A stretch of DNA of 64,000 bases from Maribacter cobaltidurans. GTDB taxonomy: Bacteria; Bacteroidota; Bacteroidia; Flavobacteriales; Flavobacteriaceae. Within the stretch, counting starts at the first letter, position 1. Every line of letters begins with the position of its first letter. The notes beneath the pieces are model-generated. The model did no database searches and was not told where the DNA came from. It worked only from the letters and a program-made list of their open reading frames with translations. Location: the NCBI RefSeq assembly GCF_002269385.1, contig NZ_CP022957.1, forward strand, positions 3,339,001 to 3,403,000, written 5' to 3'. Made by a program: the position numbers and the translations under genes. Positions 9,408 through 16,818 of the stretch are shown one piece after another.

Positions 9408-10289
9408 TTAATCTTCAGTTGTTTTGCCAAGGTTCTCAATGCGTTCAAGGGTACCCGTAAAATTCTTTTTTTCGTTCAAATTGAAATAAATCAATGCAGT
9501 AGCTATGATGCTGATAAGGTTCAATAAAAACTGGGCTATGGTACTTATGACATTGAATAGGATATAAATAGGGTCAGAAGTCATTTCAAATACATTTTCC
9601 GCATCCATTTCCCCAGTAAAAATACCCATTTTCAGCCACTGGTAGATAACCGTTGGAACGGAAAATGCCAAAGCTGCAATGTAAAGGATTATCCCCATGA
9701 CCAATAAGGTGGCAAAAGTGATCCACCACTCGTCCTTCACCAAACTAAAACTATTGGTATATGCATCTGATGGACCTATTTTGTCAAAGACCATAATACT
9801 GAAGGATAGTACTAAAGGAACGTATAGATAAATACCGGGAATCAAACAGAATAGAAAGCCGACCCCTACCGAGAGTCCAACGATGATACCTAGACCTATG
9901 AAACTCCAAAAACTGGCGTAAACTTCCTGTTTGATAGTGTCAAAATCGGTTTGTCCTTTTCCAGAATTATAGGATTTTATGTAATGCAGTACCGTGGATT
10001 GCGACATCGTATAGACCGCAACTGCGGATAAAACATAGGCAAGCCCGACAACGAAAATGGTTGCAAAGCTAGCAGCCCCATTATCGGTTTGCACTAAAAA
10101 ATTGAAACTATTTCCAATAAAATATAAGTAGGCCACAAGAGCTACGATCATAACCGCCAAAAAAGGACCAACTATCTTAAAGAAAGTACTAAAAAAGGGT
10201 TTGAACTCCTTACGAATAAAGGCAAAAGTGTCCGTAAGAATTTCACCCAGCTCCCGCTGTTTTTTAAACTCGATATAATTTGGATTCAT
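9408..10289 (-). CDS. Polytopic membrane protein of the MoxR cluster
   Basis: This 293-residue protein has about six membrane helices from residue 32 onward. The N-terminus (MNPNYIEFKKQRELGEILTD) resembles the cytosolic start of DUF4013/YciC-like and glycerophosphodiester phosphodiesterase membrane-domain proteins, which often begin with a phrase such as RxLGEILTDTF. No enzymatic motif is visible. It overlaps the SpoIIM-like gene in a TGA/ATG arrangement (ATGA at 10286-10289) and is followed by the DUF4129 gene. By context it should be part of the same envelope complex. Its specific role is unknown. Confidence 0.75.
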   Translation of the reverse strand: MNPNYIEFKKQRELGEILTDTFAFIRKEFKPFFSTFFKIVGPFLAVMIVALVAYLYFIGNSFNFLVQTDNGAASFATIFVVGLAYVLSAVAVYTMSQSTVLHYIKSYNSGKGQTDFDTIKQEVYASFWSFIGLGIIVGLSVGVGFLFCLIPGIYLYVPLVLSFSIMVFDKIGPSDAYTNSFSLVKDEWWITFATLLVMGIILYIAALAFSVPTVIYQWLKMGIFTGEMDAENVFEMTSDPIYILFNVISTIAQFLLNLISIIATALIYFNLNEKKNFTGTLERIENLGKTTED

Positions 10290-11248
10290 TCAGTTTCTAT
10301 TTTTTTATGGATTTGGTATGGATATATAACGTAGTAAAAAAGAATTAGTGCCAGCGAGCCCAAAATAATAATGATGGCAAGCCAATCGGGCATTTCGGTA
10401 TGCCTAGTTACAAATCCTTCCAAAAATCCGGCCACTACAAAAAAGGGTAGGGTGCTTACCATTATTTTAAGGCCATTTTTGACCCCTCTCTTAAACGATT
10501 CCAAACGGGTATAGGTCCCTGGAAACAACATGCCGTTGGCCAAGACCAGTCCAGCGCAGCCATCGATGATGATTACCGAAATCTCAATGGTACCATGAAT
10601 CCAGATGGTACGAACAGATTCCCATAAAAGTCCTTGTTCATAGAAGAAATATTGAAAACTTCCCAGCATAATTCCATTCTGGAGCATTACGACCAAGGTC
10701 CCAACGCCGAGCATAATTCCGTAAACAAAGGCCATTAATGCAACCCTAATATTGTTAATGGTGATTCCCAAAAACATGTTGAACTCGCCCATTTGTTTGT
10801 AAACCGCCATGGGGTCTCCTTTTTCGATGTTTTCAAGGGTCATGTTCACATAGCCGTCTCCTAGGATGGAACGTACAAAATCACCCTCATTGGCCGCTGA
10901 ATAGGCCCCCACAAATGAAAAGAAAACGAAAACCAAAAAAGCAATTAATAGCTCTCTGTGGTGATGTTTGAACATCAATGGGAACTCAGTCTTCCAAAAG
11001 GAGATAATTCGGTTTTTTGATTCCTTTTTGGTCCTATAAATTTTCTGATGTGCCTGTGATGCCAAGGAGTTAAGATAAAACTCCGTGTTGCTCGCCGGAT
11101 AAAAGGTTTTGGCGTAGCTTAGGTGGTCTGTAATTTCAATATATAAATCGGACAATACATTGGGGTCCAGATTCGTTTTGTTGGCCAAGGCGCTTTCAAA
11201 AGTTGACCATTTGTCCTTATTTTGCTTTACAAAGGCGGCTTCGCGCAT
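10286..11248 (-). CDS. Stage II sporulation protein M (SpoIIM/DUF95) family membrane protein
   Basis: The 320-residue protein has a cytosolic N-terminal region of about 100 residues and then about five membrane helices with DUF95/SpoIIM signatures (YGIMLGVGT, QNGIMLGSFQYFF, IHGTIEISVIII, GLVLANGMLFPG). SpoIIM in Bacillus takes part in engulfment, but non-sporulating Bacteroidota carry this family in the RDD-MoxR-DUF58 cluster, where it has another, unknown role. It is the first of six minus-strand genes and lies head to head with the RDD gene, 32 bases apart. Confidence 0.88.
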   Translation of the reverse strand: MREAAFVKQNKDKWSTFESALANKTNLDPNVLSDLYIEITDHLSYAKTFYPASNTEFYLNSLASQAHQKIYRTKKESKNRIISFWKTEFPLMFKHHHRELLIAFLVFVFFSFVGAYSAANEGDFVRSILGDGYVNMTLENIEKGDPMAVYKQMGEFNMFLGITINNIRVALMAFVYGIMLGVGTLVVMLQNGIMLGSFQYFFYEQGLLWESVRTIWIHGTIEISVIIIDGCAGLVLANGMLFPGTYTRLESFKRGVKNGLKIMVSTLPFFVVAGFLEGFVTRHTEMPDWLAIIIILGSLALILFYYVIYPYQIHKKIETE

Positions 11249-11280
11249 TAACTACTGGTTTACACCAAAGAAACAAAAGA

Positions 11281-11997
11281 ATGGAACAATTTCAAATAGA
11301 AACTGCTCAAAATATAAGCATCGCCCAAAACACGGCGCACCTTGGTGACCGTATGTTGGCTTACATCATAGATACACTGATAATCGTTATTTATTACCTA
11401 CTTATGATTTGGCTTTTATTGGCTTTGGATGTGGAACCGGGAGATCAATGGGCCATTTATATGTTACTTGGGTTGCCCGCTTTTTTGTATTATCTACTCC
11501 TGGAAACCTTTATGGACGGTAAAACTATCGGGAAGAACTTTTTGCAGATCAGGGTTGTAAAATTGGATGGTACCAAACCTAGTTTTTCAAGTTATTTTAT
11601 TCGATGGATCTTAAGAATTCTGGATATTACCTTAACATCTGGTGGTATAGCCGTTTTTACCATATTGATTCGGGGAAAGGGACAACGAGTGGGGGATATA
11701 GCTGCCGGTACTACTGTAATCAGCGAGAAAAGAAAGGTATTTTTGAGGGATACGCTACTTCGTGAACTTCCATCGGATTACACTCCCAAATTTCCCCAAG
11801 TGACCGTTTTTAAGGACGGTGAAATGCAGACCATTAAAAATTTGTTCGATAATGCCAGGAGAAACGGAAATCATCGGGTGATCCTTTCTTTGAACAACCG
11901 AATTAAAGAGGTTACCGAAATCACCAGTGATATGCAGCCCATTGAATTTGTGGATATCGTCATTAAGGATTACAGCTATTATACGCAACAGTTATAA
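11281..11997 (+). CDS. RDD family membrane protein
   Basis: The 238-residue protein has an RDD domain in its first 150 residues: GDRMLAYIID with the conserved Arg and Asp of helix 1, then FIRWILRILD and GDIAAGTTVI. About 90 extra soluble residues follow at the C-terminus (from about residue 155), an extension often seen in members of this cluster. The ATG at 11281 (MEQFQIETAQ) was chosen because the region upstream overlaps the divergent SpoIIM-like gene. RDD proteins can be transporters or accessory membrane proteins; which applies here is unknown. Divergent placement suggests shared control with the six-gene unit. Confidence 0.88.
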   Translation: MEQFQIETAQNISIAQNTAHLGDRMLAYIIDTLIIVIYYLLMIWLLLALDVEPGDQWAIYMLLGLPAFLYYLLLETFMDGKTIGKNFLQIRVVKLDGTKPSFSSYFIRWILRILDITLTSGGIAVFTILIRGKGQRVGDIAAGTTVISEKRKVFLRDTLLRELPSDYTPKFPQVTVFKDGEMQTIKNLFDNARRNGNHRVILSLNNRIKEVTEITSDMQPIEFVDIVIKDYSYYTQQL

Positions 11998-12006
11998 AAA
12001 TCTCGA

Positions 12007-12735
12007 ATGTTAATCTCTAATCAAAGAAAATTCCATCTATCCTTTTGTAGAATTTGTATTAATAGAAGGCTAAGTTTAGAGAAGGGAATTGTATGTGATC
12101 TTAATAATCAAGCACCAGATTTTGAAAACAATTATCCAACATACGAACTTGATAAAAAGGAATTAGCTAATCTGAAAAATAGGTATGATAAGGAAATACA
12201 AGAGCAATATCCTAAATCTGGTTTGAAAGGAGTCCTTTCAGAATTAGAGTTTAAAAGAGTTCCTAAAGTTTTATTTAAAAAATTCGCTAACCCTGAAAGA
12301 ACCTATGAATTTGAAATTAAAAAGGACAATAATAAAGATAAGTCTTTGATAGTAATTTTATGGATAGTTATTTTGGTTTTAGTGTGGGGTAATTTCAAGA
12401 ATGATTTCCCTTGGGACTTGTCTTCGATGAATGTTGTTGCGATGTTAGTAATATTTATCGGTTCATTTTACTTTGTCTATAAAGGCTATTTCCATAAATA
12501 CCCTACTTTAATCAGGATTAACCAAAAAGGAATTGACAACTGTGGTGATTTTATTTATTGGACGGATATTATGGATTATGGAATAGTCAATGGTAAAGGA
12601 GATAGATCCTCAGATAAAGAAGTCTTAATAGTAACTATTTCATCAGGGTTAAAAAAAATCAATGTTTCAGAATTAAATATTACCCAGCTTCAATTCATTG
12701 AAATATTACAACATCATAAAAATAATTATTCATAA
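12007..12735 (+). CDS. Zinc-ribbon-like / two-TM protein of unknown function
   Basis: This 242-residue protein begins with a short cysteine motif (Cys14-x2-Cys17, then Cys30) in a context found at the N-terminus of many Bacteroidota proteins (FCxxCxNR, KGIVCxL, PxFE). The usual fourth cysteine before Pro44 is a tyrosine here (Tyr43). A linker rich in Lys and Glu follows, then two membrane helices (about residues 118-135 and 145-163) and a C-terminal domain of about 80 residues that could be a bacterial PH-like fold (LIRINQKGI, DFIYWTDI). The DNA is visibly more AT-rich than its neighbours. It starts 9 bases after the RDD stop and may be co-transcribed with it. No function can be assigned. Confidence 0.7.
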   Translation: MLISNQRKFHLSFCRICINRRLSLEKGIVCDLNNQAPDFENNYPTYELDKKELANLKNRYDKEIQEQYPKSGLKGVLSELEFKRVPKVLFKKFANPERTYEFEIKKDNNKDKSLIVILWIVILVLVWGNFKNDFPWDLSSMNVVAMLVIFIGSFYFVYKGYFHKYPTLIRINQKGIDNCGDFIYWTDIMDYGIVNGKGDRSSDKEVLIVTISSGLKKINVSELNITQLQFIEILQHHKNNYS

Positions 12736-12747
12736 AGGCGAAAACAC

Positions 12748-13353
12748 ATGCTCTACAACCTAATAGATGTTCTAGGAACCATCGCCTTTGCCATTTCGGG
12801 TGTATTGGTGGCCATGGATAAACGACTGGATGTATTTGGCGTTTTCATTATTGCCTTTGTAACTGCGGTAGGCGGAGGAACATTGCGTGATGTCCTTATT
12901 GGGAGTACTCCTGTGGGTTGGATGACACAGCCGAACTACGTGGTTGTTATTGTAATAACCGTTGTAATATCCATTCTTTTTGTTGATAGATTAAAGAACT
13001 TTAGGAAATCGCTTTTTCTGTTTGACACCATTGGCATAGGCCTATATACGATGATTGGAATACAAAAGGGATTGGATACCGGTCTGTTACCAATTATGTG
13101 CATTGCCTTGGGAACCATGACCGCTTGTTTTGGAGGGGTAATTAGGGATATTCTCTGTAACGAAATTCCGGTAATCTTTAGAAGGGAAATCTATGCGACG
13201 GTGTGTATACTTGGGGGCGGAATCTATTTTTTAATGTTACAGTTTCCCATCAACCCAACAATTGCCTATATCACAGGTATTCTTTGCATAATAGTTATGC
13301 GACTTTTGGCGGTAAAATTTAAAATAGCCTTGCCCAACATATACTCCAAATAA
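12748..13353 (+). CDS. TRIC-type cation channel family protein (UPF0126)
   Basis: The 201-residue protein has about seven membrane helices and the two internally repeated UPF0126 motifs, GGGTLRDVLIG near residue 43 and GGVIRDIL near residue 128. The repeat reflects the duplicated three-helix fold of bacterial TRIC channels, which form K+-permeable trimers. Its length is normal for the family (about 205). It begins 12 bases after the zinc-ribbon gene and ends 4 bases before the convergent cyclophilin gene. Its own promoter is not obvious. Confidence 0.88.
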   Translation: MLYNLIDVLGTIAFAISGVLVAMDKRLDVFGVFIIAFVTAVGGGTLRDVLIGSTPVGWMTQPNYVVVIVITVVISILFVDRLKNFRKSLFLFDTIGIGLYTMIGIQKGLDTGLLPIMCIALGTMTACFGGVIRDILCNEIPVIFRREIYATVCILGGGIYFLMLQFPINPTIAYITGILCIIVMRLLAVKFKIALPNIYSK

Positions 13354-13357
13354 GGTA

Positions 13358-14074
13358 CTATTCAATAACCTCTGCCTTGGTAATATAGATATTTTGCTGT
13401 GGCCAGTCGCCCTTGCCAACGGGTTGGGCATTGATTTCGTCCACAACGTCCATCCCCTCGATAACTTTCCCAAAGGGAGTAAAATCCCCGTCCAAATGAT
13501 AGGAGCCCGGATCGGTGACCACAATAAAGAATTCATAGGGGGAAGCCAGTTTGTGGGGATTGTCCATTTCGCTACTGGGCATGGAAACGGTGCCCCTGTG
13601 GTGGCTGTAACCTTTTTTGGTGTCTGGAGGGAGTAGATACCTACCAATGTCCCATCTTTTGTCGGCCGTTCTTTTGTCGTCCGAACTACCCCCCTGAATG
13701 ATAAAATCCTTGACCACCCTATGGAATTGGGTATTGTCAAAATATCCCTTTCTGGTCAGATAAATGAAATTAGCCTTGTGATAGGGAACATCGTCATAGA
13801 GTTGAATAACAAAGCTGCCAAACCTTGTGGTCATTTTTACCTTATTGGCTTTGAGGTCTTTTTGATAGTCGAAGAAAAAATCGATGGCATTCTCCTCGGT
13901 GAGTTCAAACTCTTCCTCTTCCTTTTTCTCTTTTTCCTGGATTGCGACTGAGTCAGATGCGGTTTCTTTTATTTCAGTTTTGGATGGGGTTTCAGCCTTT
14001 TGGGGCTTATCTTTGCAACCTACAAATGGAACCGTAAGGAATATAAAAAAATAGTAGAAAGTCTTTAAACGCAT
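13358..14074 (-). CDS. Cyclophilin-type peptidyl-prolyl isomerase, lipoprotein
   Basis: This 238-residue protein has a lipoprotein signal (lipobox ending VGC, Cys20 from the ATG at 14074), a Lys/Glu-rich linker of about 60 residues, and a cyclophilin domain (FHRVVKDFIIQGG, GTVSMPSS, FFIVVTDPG, FGKVIEGMDVV). FHRVV..FxxQGG carries the catalytic arginine. It probably assists folding in the periplasm while anchored to the inner or outer membrane. The start chosen is ATG at 14074; an in-frame TTG at 14083 is less likely. The ATG overlaps the ATG of the divergent Nudix gene by two bases. Confidence 0.9.
   Translation of the reverse strand: MRLKTFYYFFIFLTVPFVGCKDKPQKAETPSKTEIKETASDSVAIQEKEKKEEEEFELTEENAIDFFFDYQKDLKANKVKMTTRFGSFVIQLYDDVPYHKANFIYLTRKGYFDNTQFHRVVKDFIIQGGSSDDKRTADKRWDIGRYLLPPDTKKGYSHHRGTVSMPSSEMDNPHKLASPYEFFIVVTDPGSYHLDGDFTPFGKVIEGMDVVDEINAQPVGKGDWPQQNIYITKAEVIE
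14008..14015 (+). promoter_or_regulatory. Candidate -7 element for the CoA Nudix gene
   Basis: TATCTTTG matches the Bacteroidota -7 consensus TAnnTTTG about 57 bases upstream of the Nudix ATG. It lies inside the coding region of the divergent cyclophilin gene. No TTG is seen at a proper -33 distance, so the call is weak. Confidence 0.35.
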
Positions 14075-14714
14075 GGATTTCAACTTTTTTGAGCAACGGA
14101 TTTCAAAAATAAAGGATTTACCGCTTCCGGGCGAAATTTCCCATTACAAAATGGCTCCTGAGGTCCGTATAAGGGAATGGAAGGAAGGTAAAATTATAAA
14201 GAAGAATCCAAGAAAGGCGGCTGTGATGGCCTTGTTTTATCCTGGGTTGGACCATAGGACCCGGCTTTTGTGTATTTTACGCAAAACGTACGAAGGTGTA
14301 CATTCCAATCAAGTGGCATTCCCAGGTGGAAAGGCCGAAAAAGAAGATGGAAACTTAAAAATTACCGCGTTAAGGGAAACCTATGAGGAAGTTGGCGTGA
14401 ACCCCAAAGATGTTGAAGTTGTACGGACTATTTCAGAGGTATATATTCCTCCGAGTAATTTTGAGGTCAAGCCTTTTGTCGGTTTGTATAGAAAGCCTAA
14501 ACCCTTTAAGCTACAGGAATCAGAAGTAGCCCGTATTCTGGAGATTCCTTTGGTCGATTTTCTAGAAGATATTAATTTAACGACCAAAAAATTAAATACA
14601 TCGTATGCCAGGGAAATTTCCGTACCGGCCTTTAAATTAAATGATTATATTATCTGGGGTGCCACAGCAATGATGTTGAGCGAGATTAAAGATCTTTTAA
14701 AACAAGTGTTGTAA
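14073..14714 (+). CDS. CoA pyrophosphatase, Nudix family
   Basis: The 213-residue protein has a Nudix box (GGKAEKEDG followed by ALRETYEEVGV, carrying the REx2EExG core) and the upstream NQVAFPGG segment typical of the NudL/PCD1 branch (UPF0035), which hydrolyses coenzyme A and its derivatives to phosphopantetheine and 3',5'-ADP. It is cytosolic. The start MDFNFFEQ is where family members begin. The ATG overlaps the divergent cyclophilin ATG on the other strand (shared CATG at 14072-14075). The acyltransferase gene follows after 24 bases. Confidence 0.88.
   Translation: MDFNFFEQRISKIKDLPLPGEISHYKMAPEVRIREWKEGKIIKKNPRKAAVMALFYPGLDHRTRLLCILRKTYEGVHSNQVAFPGGKAEKEDGNLKITALRETYEEVGVNPKDVEVVRTISEVYIPPSNFEVKPFVGLYRKPKPFKLQESEVARILEIPLVDFLEDINLTTKKLNTSYAREISVPAFKLNDYIIWGATAMMLSEIKDLLKQVL
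14104..14111 (-). promoter_or_regulatory. Candidate -7 element for the cyclophilin gene
   Basis: On the minus strand the bases read TATTTTTG, an exact TAnnTTTG. This would place the transcript start near 14097 and give a leader of about 22 bases before the ATG at 14074. The element sits inside the first 13 codons of the divergent Nudix gene. Confidence 0.5.
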
Positions 14715-14738
14715 ACAGTATTTACTATTTTAGCAACT

Positions 14739-15545
14739 ATGGGATTGTTTAAGAAAAACCCTTTTGGGCATAACCTTTTTTTGAAAAAATGGCTAATTCG
14801 AATATTGGCTGTTGTGTCTCATCAAAGGTATAAGCGGTTTAATAAATTGGAAATAGAGGGTTCTGAAGTAATTCGTAGTTTGCCCGATGTCAATGTACTT
14901 TTTGTGAGTAACCATCAAACCTATTTTGCCGATGTTGTGGCCATGTTCCATGTATTTAATGCTAGTTTGAGCGGTAGGGAGGATTCCATAAAGAATTTAG
15001 GATATATCTGGCAGCCCAAATTGAACATGTATTATATAGCGGCTGCGGAAACCATGAAAAAGAGTTTGCTCACAAAAGTCTTGGCTTATGCTGGTTCCAT
15101 AAGCGTAGAAAGAACTTGGCGTTCCGAGGGCAAGGAGGTAAACCGACAAGTGAAAATGAGCGATATTTCCAACATCGGTAAGGCTTTAAATGATGGTTGG
15201 GTCATTACCTTTCCCCAAGGTACTACCACACCTTGGAAACCACTCAGAAAAGGTACGGCCCATATTATTAAAAAGTATAAACCTGTTGTGGTTCCAGTCG
15301 TAATCGATGGATTTAGAAGATCTTTTGATAAAAAGGGACTACGGGTCAAAAAGAAAGGGATTTTACAATCCATGGTCATAAAAGAACCTTTGGAAATCGA
15401 TTATGATAATGAATCTACCGAGTCCATTATAGAAAAACTGGAATACGCCATTGAGCAGCATCCTTCTTTCTTGAAGGTGATTTCCAAAGAGGAACTATTA
15501 GCATACGAGGAAGAAAACCAACAAAGACGTTGGAAAACAAGTTGA
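14739..15545 (+). CDS. Lysophospholipid acyltransferase (PlsC-like)
   Basis: The 268-residue protein belongs to the glycerolipid acyltransferase (LPLAT) superfamily: motif I VSNHQTYFAD near residue 55-64, motif III-like TFPQGTTTP, and motif IV-like VPVVIDGFRRSF. It should transfer acyl groups to a lysophosphatidic acid or related acceptor at the inner membrane. Two deviations stand out: the His-Asp pair is spaced HX5D instead of HX4D, and motif III has FPQGT instead of FPEGT. The whole-protein pattern is, from memory, conserved among flavobacteria, so this is probably a divergent subfamily and not a damaged gene. It ends two bases from the convergent membrane-protein gene. Confidence 0.82.
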   Translation: MGLFKKNPFGHNLFLKKWLIRILAVVSHQRYKRFNKLEIEGSEVIRSLPDVNVLFVSNHQTYFADVVAMFHVFNASLSGREDSIKNLGYIWQPKLNMYYIAAAETMKKSLLTKVLAYAGSISVERTWRSEGKEVNRQVKMSDISNIGKALNDGWVITFPQGTTTPWKPLRKGTAHIIKKYKPVVVPVVIDGFRRSFDKKGLRVKKKGILQSMVIKEPLEIDYDNESTESIIEKLEYAIEQHPSFLKVISKEELLAYEEENQQRRWKTS

Positions 15546-15546
15546 T

Positions 15547-16197
15547 TTAAAATTCCAGTTGTTTTAACTCCCTATAATTTTTGTGCAATTTCCTTAAAAG
15601 TAGACCATAAAGGAGAAAGTATACACCACCCATAAAAATCACCAGAAAGGTTCCAAAACCACCAATACTGAGCATTAGTGTCATCCTCAACTTTTCGGGT
15701 GAAATCTTTTGTAATCCTTCCCTTAAATGAGGAAACGCTTCGGCAATGTTATCACTCAGAAAAACGCCGATAACCATGATGAAAATGCTGACCATCATAC
15801 TGCAGAGGGAAAAAATTATCCAGTGTTTAACGGTTCTTCTGGTCTTGATAATTTTTTTCATGAGACTTCTGGCATCTTCCAGAACGGAAATTTCCTTATA
15901 CCTTTTATAAAATTGAACGATAAAATAGATGGCTATGATATAGGTGATGATTGAAGCTATCAATAGATAGTTGGACACACCTATGTTTTCGTAAAAGGCT
16001 AGCCCGTCCTGCATCGAAGGGACCAGATAAAGTAATTGCGGAAGGAGGAATTCCAAAATACTTATGGTCAAAATCCACTTAACGATAGAAGAAGATTTCT
16101 TCCAAATCATTTTATGAATATCCGAATAGGAAAGCTTGGGCAGGTCCACTTCCTTTTTCTGCCAATCCCTTTTTAATAAGTCCAACTCATCCGTCAT
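15547..16197 (-). CDS. Membrane protein, putative partner of the adjacent ECF sigma factor
   Basis: This 216-residue protein has a charged N-terminal region of about 35 residues, then four membrane helices (about 38-60, 72-93, 122-147 and 170-200). It follows the ECF sigma gene after three bases, so both should be made together. Its position suggests an anti-sigma or signal-transmitting role, with the cytosolic N-terminus (MTDELDLLKRDWQ) contacting sigma. It has no zinc-binding anti-sigma motif, and I see no named domain. Function is therefore inference from context. Confidence 0.72.
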   Translation of the reverse strand: MTDELDLLKRDWQKKEVDLPKLSYSDIHKMIWKKSSSIVKWILTISILEFLLPQLLYLVPSMQDGLAFYENIGVSNYLLIASIITYIIAIYFIVQFYKRYKEISVLEDARSLMKKIIKTRRTVKHWIIFSLCSMMVSIFIMVIGVFLSDNIAEAFPHLREGLQKISPEKLRMTLMLSIGGFGTFLVIFMGGVYFLLYGLLLRKLHKNYRELKQLEF

Positions 16198-16200
16198 AAC

Positions 16201-16695
16201 CTAGGGGTTCAAAATGGTTCTTAATTTTGTTTTTATACGGTTCATTTTCACACGGGCATTTACCTCTGTAATACCCAATGTTTCTGCGATTTCCGTATAG
16301 TTTTTGTCTTCGAGGTACATAAATACCAGCGCCTTGTCAATATCACCCAATTGCCTCACGGCTTTGTACATCAATTTTAATTGTTGTTCCTCCGTTTCAT
16401 CATATTCATCGGCCTTTATTTTAAAAATAACCGACTCATAATCCTGCGTGTCTATTCTTCTTTTGGATTTTCTATAAAGGGTAATCGCAGTATTTAGTGC
16501 TACTCTATACATCCAAGTACTGAACTTGGCTTCTCCCCTAAACTTGGGGTAGGCCTTCCATAATTGAATAGTTATTTCCTGAAACAGGTCGTTGTGAGAC
16601 TCCTTATCATTTGTATATAACGTACATACTTTGTGGACAATATTTTGATTGTCCTGCAGCTCTGTCACAAAACTATGTTCCAGTTCTTTATCCAC
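16201..16695 (-). CDS. ECF-type RNA polymerase sigma factor
   Basis: The 164-residue protein has sigma region 2 (LFQEITIQLWKAYPKFRGEAKFSTW split over residues 40-64, with the DNA-melting aromatic stretch) and region 4 with a helix-turn-helix (YTEIAETLGITEVNARVKMNRI split across residues 133-154). It should direct RNA polymerase to a small regulon. The start is a GTG at 16695; no ATG lies upstream before an in-frame stop at 16717-16719. The following gene encodes a likely membrane partner. Confidence 0.9.
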   Translation of the reverse strand: MDKELEHSFVTELQDNQNIVHKVCTLYTNDKESHNDLFQEITIQLWKAYPKFRGEAKFSTWMYRVALNTAITLYRKSKRRIDTQDYESVIFKIKADEYDETEEQQLKLMYKAVRQLGDIDKALVFMYLEDKNYTEIAETLGITEVNARVKMNRIKTKLRTILNP

Positions 16696-16770
16696 TAATG
16701 GTTGGTTGTTGTTAGGTTATTAGTAGCTCTGAATTCACTTTTGTTACAAAAGAATTAAATAAATGAAATA

Positions 16771-16806
16771 AAAAAAGTGCACGTAAATGGTTCGTGCACT
16801 TTTTTT
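16771..16806 (-). terminator. Rho-independent terminator of the M20 amidohydrolase gene
   Basis: An 11-base stem (AAAAGTGCACG at 16773-16783 with CGTGCACTTTT at 16793-16803) is followed on the minus strand by a run of T. It lies 12 bases beyond the stop of the minus-strand amidohydrolase gene. The + strand also carries a T run, so it could work both ways. Confidence 0.85.
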
Positions 16807-16818
16807 AGTTTAGTACTA

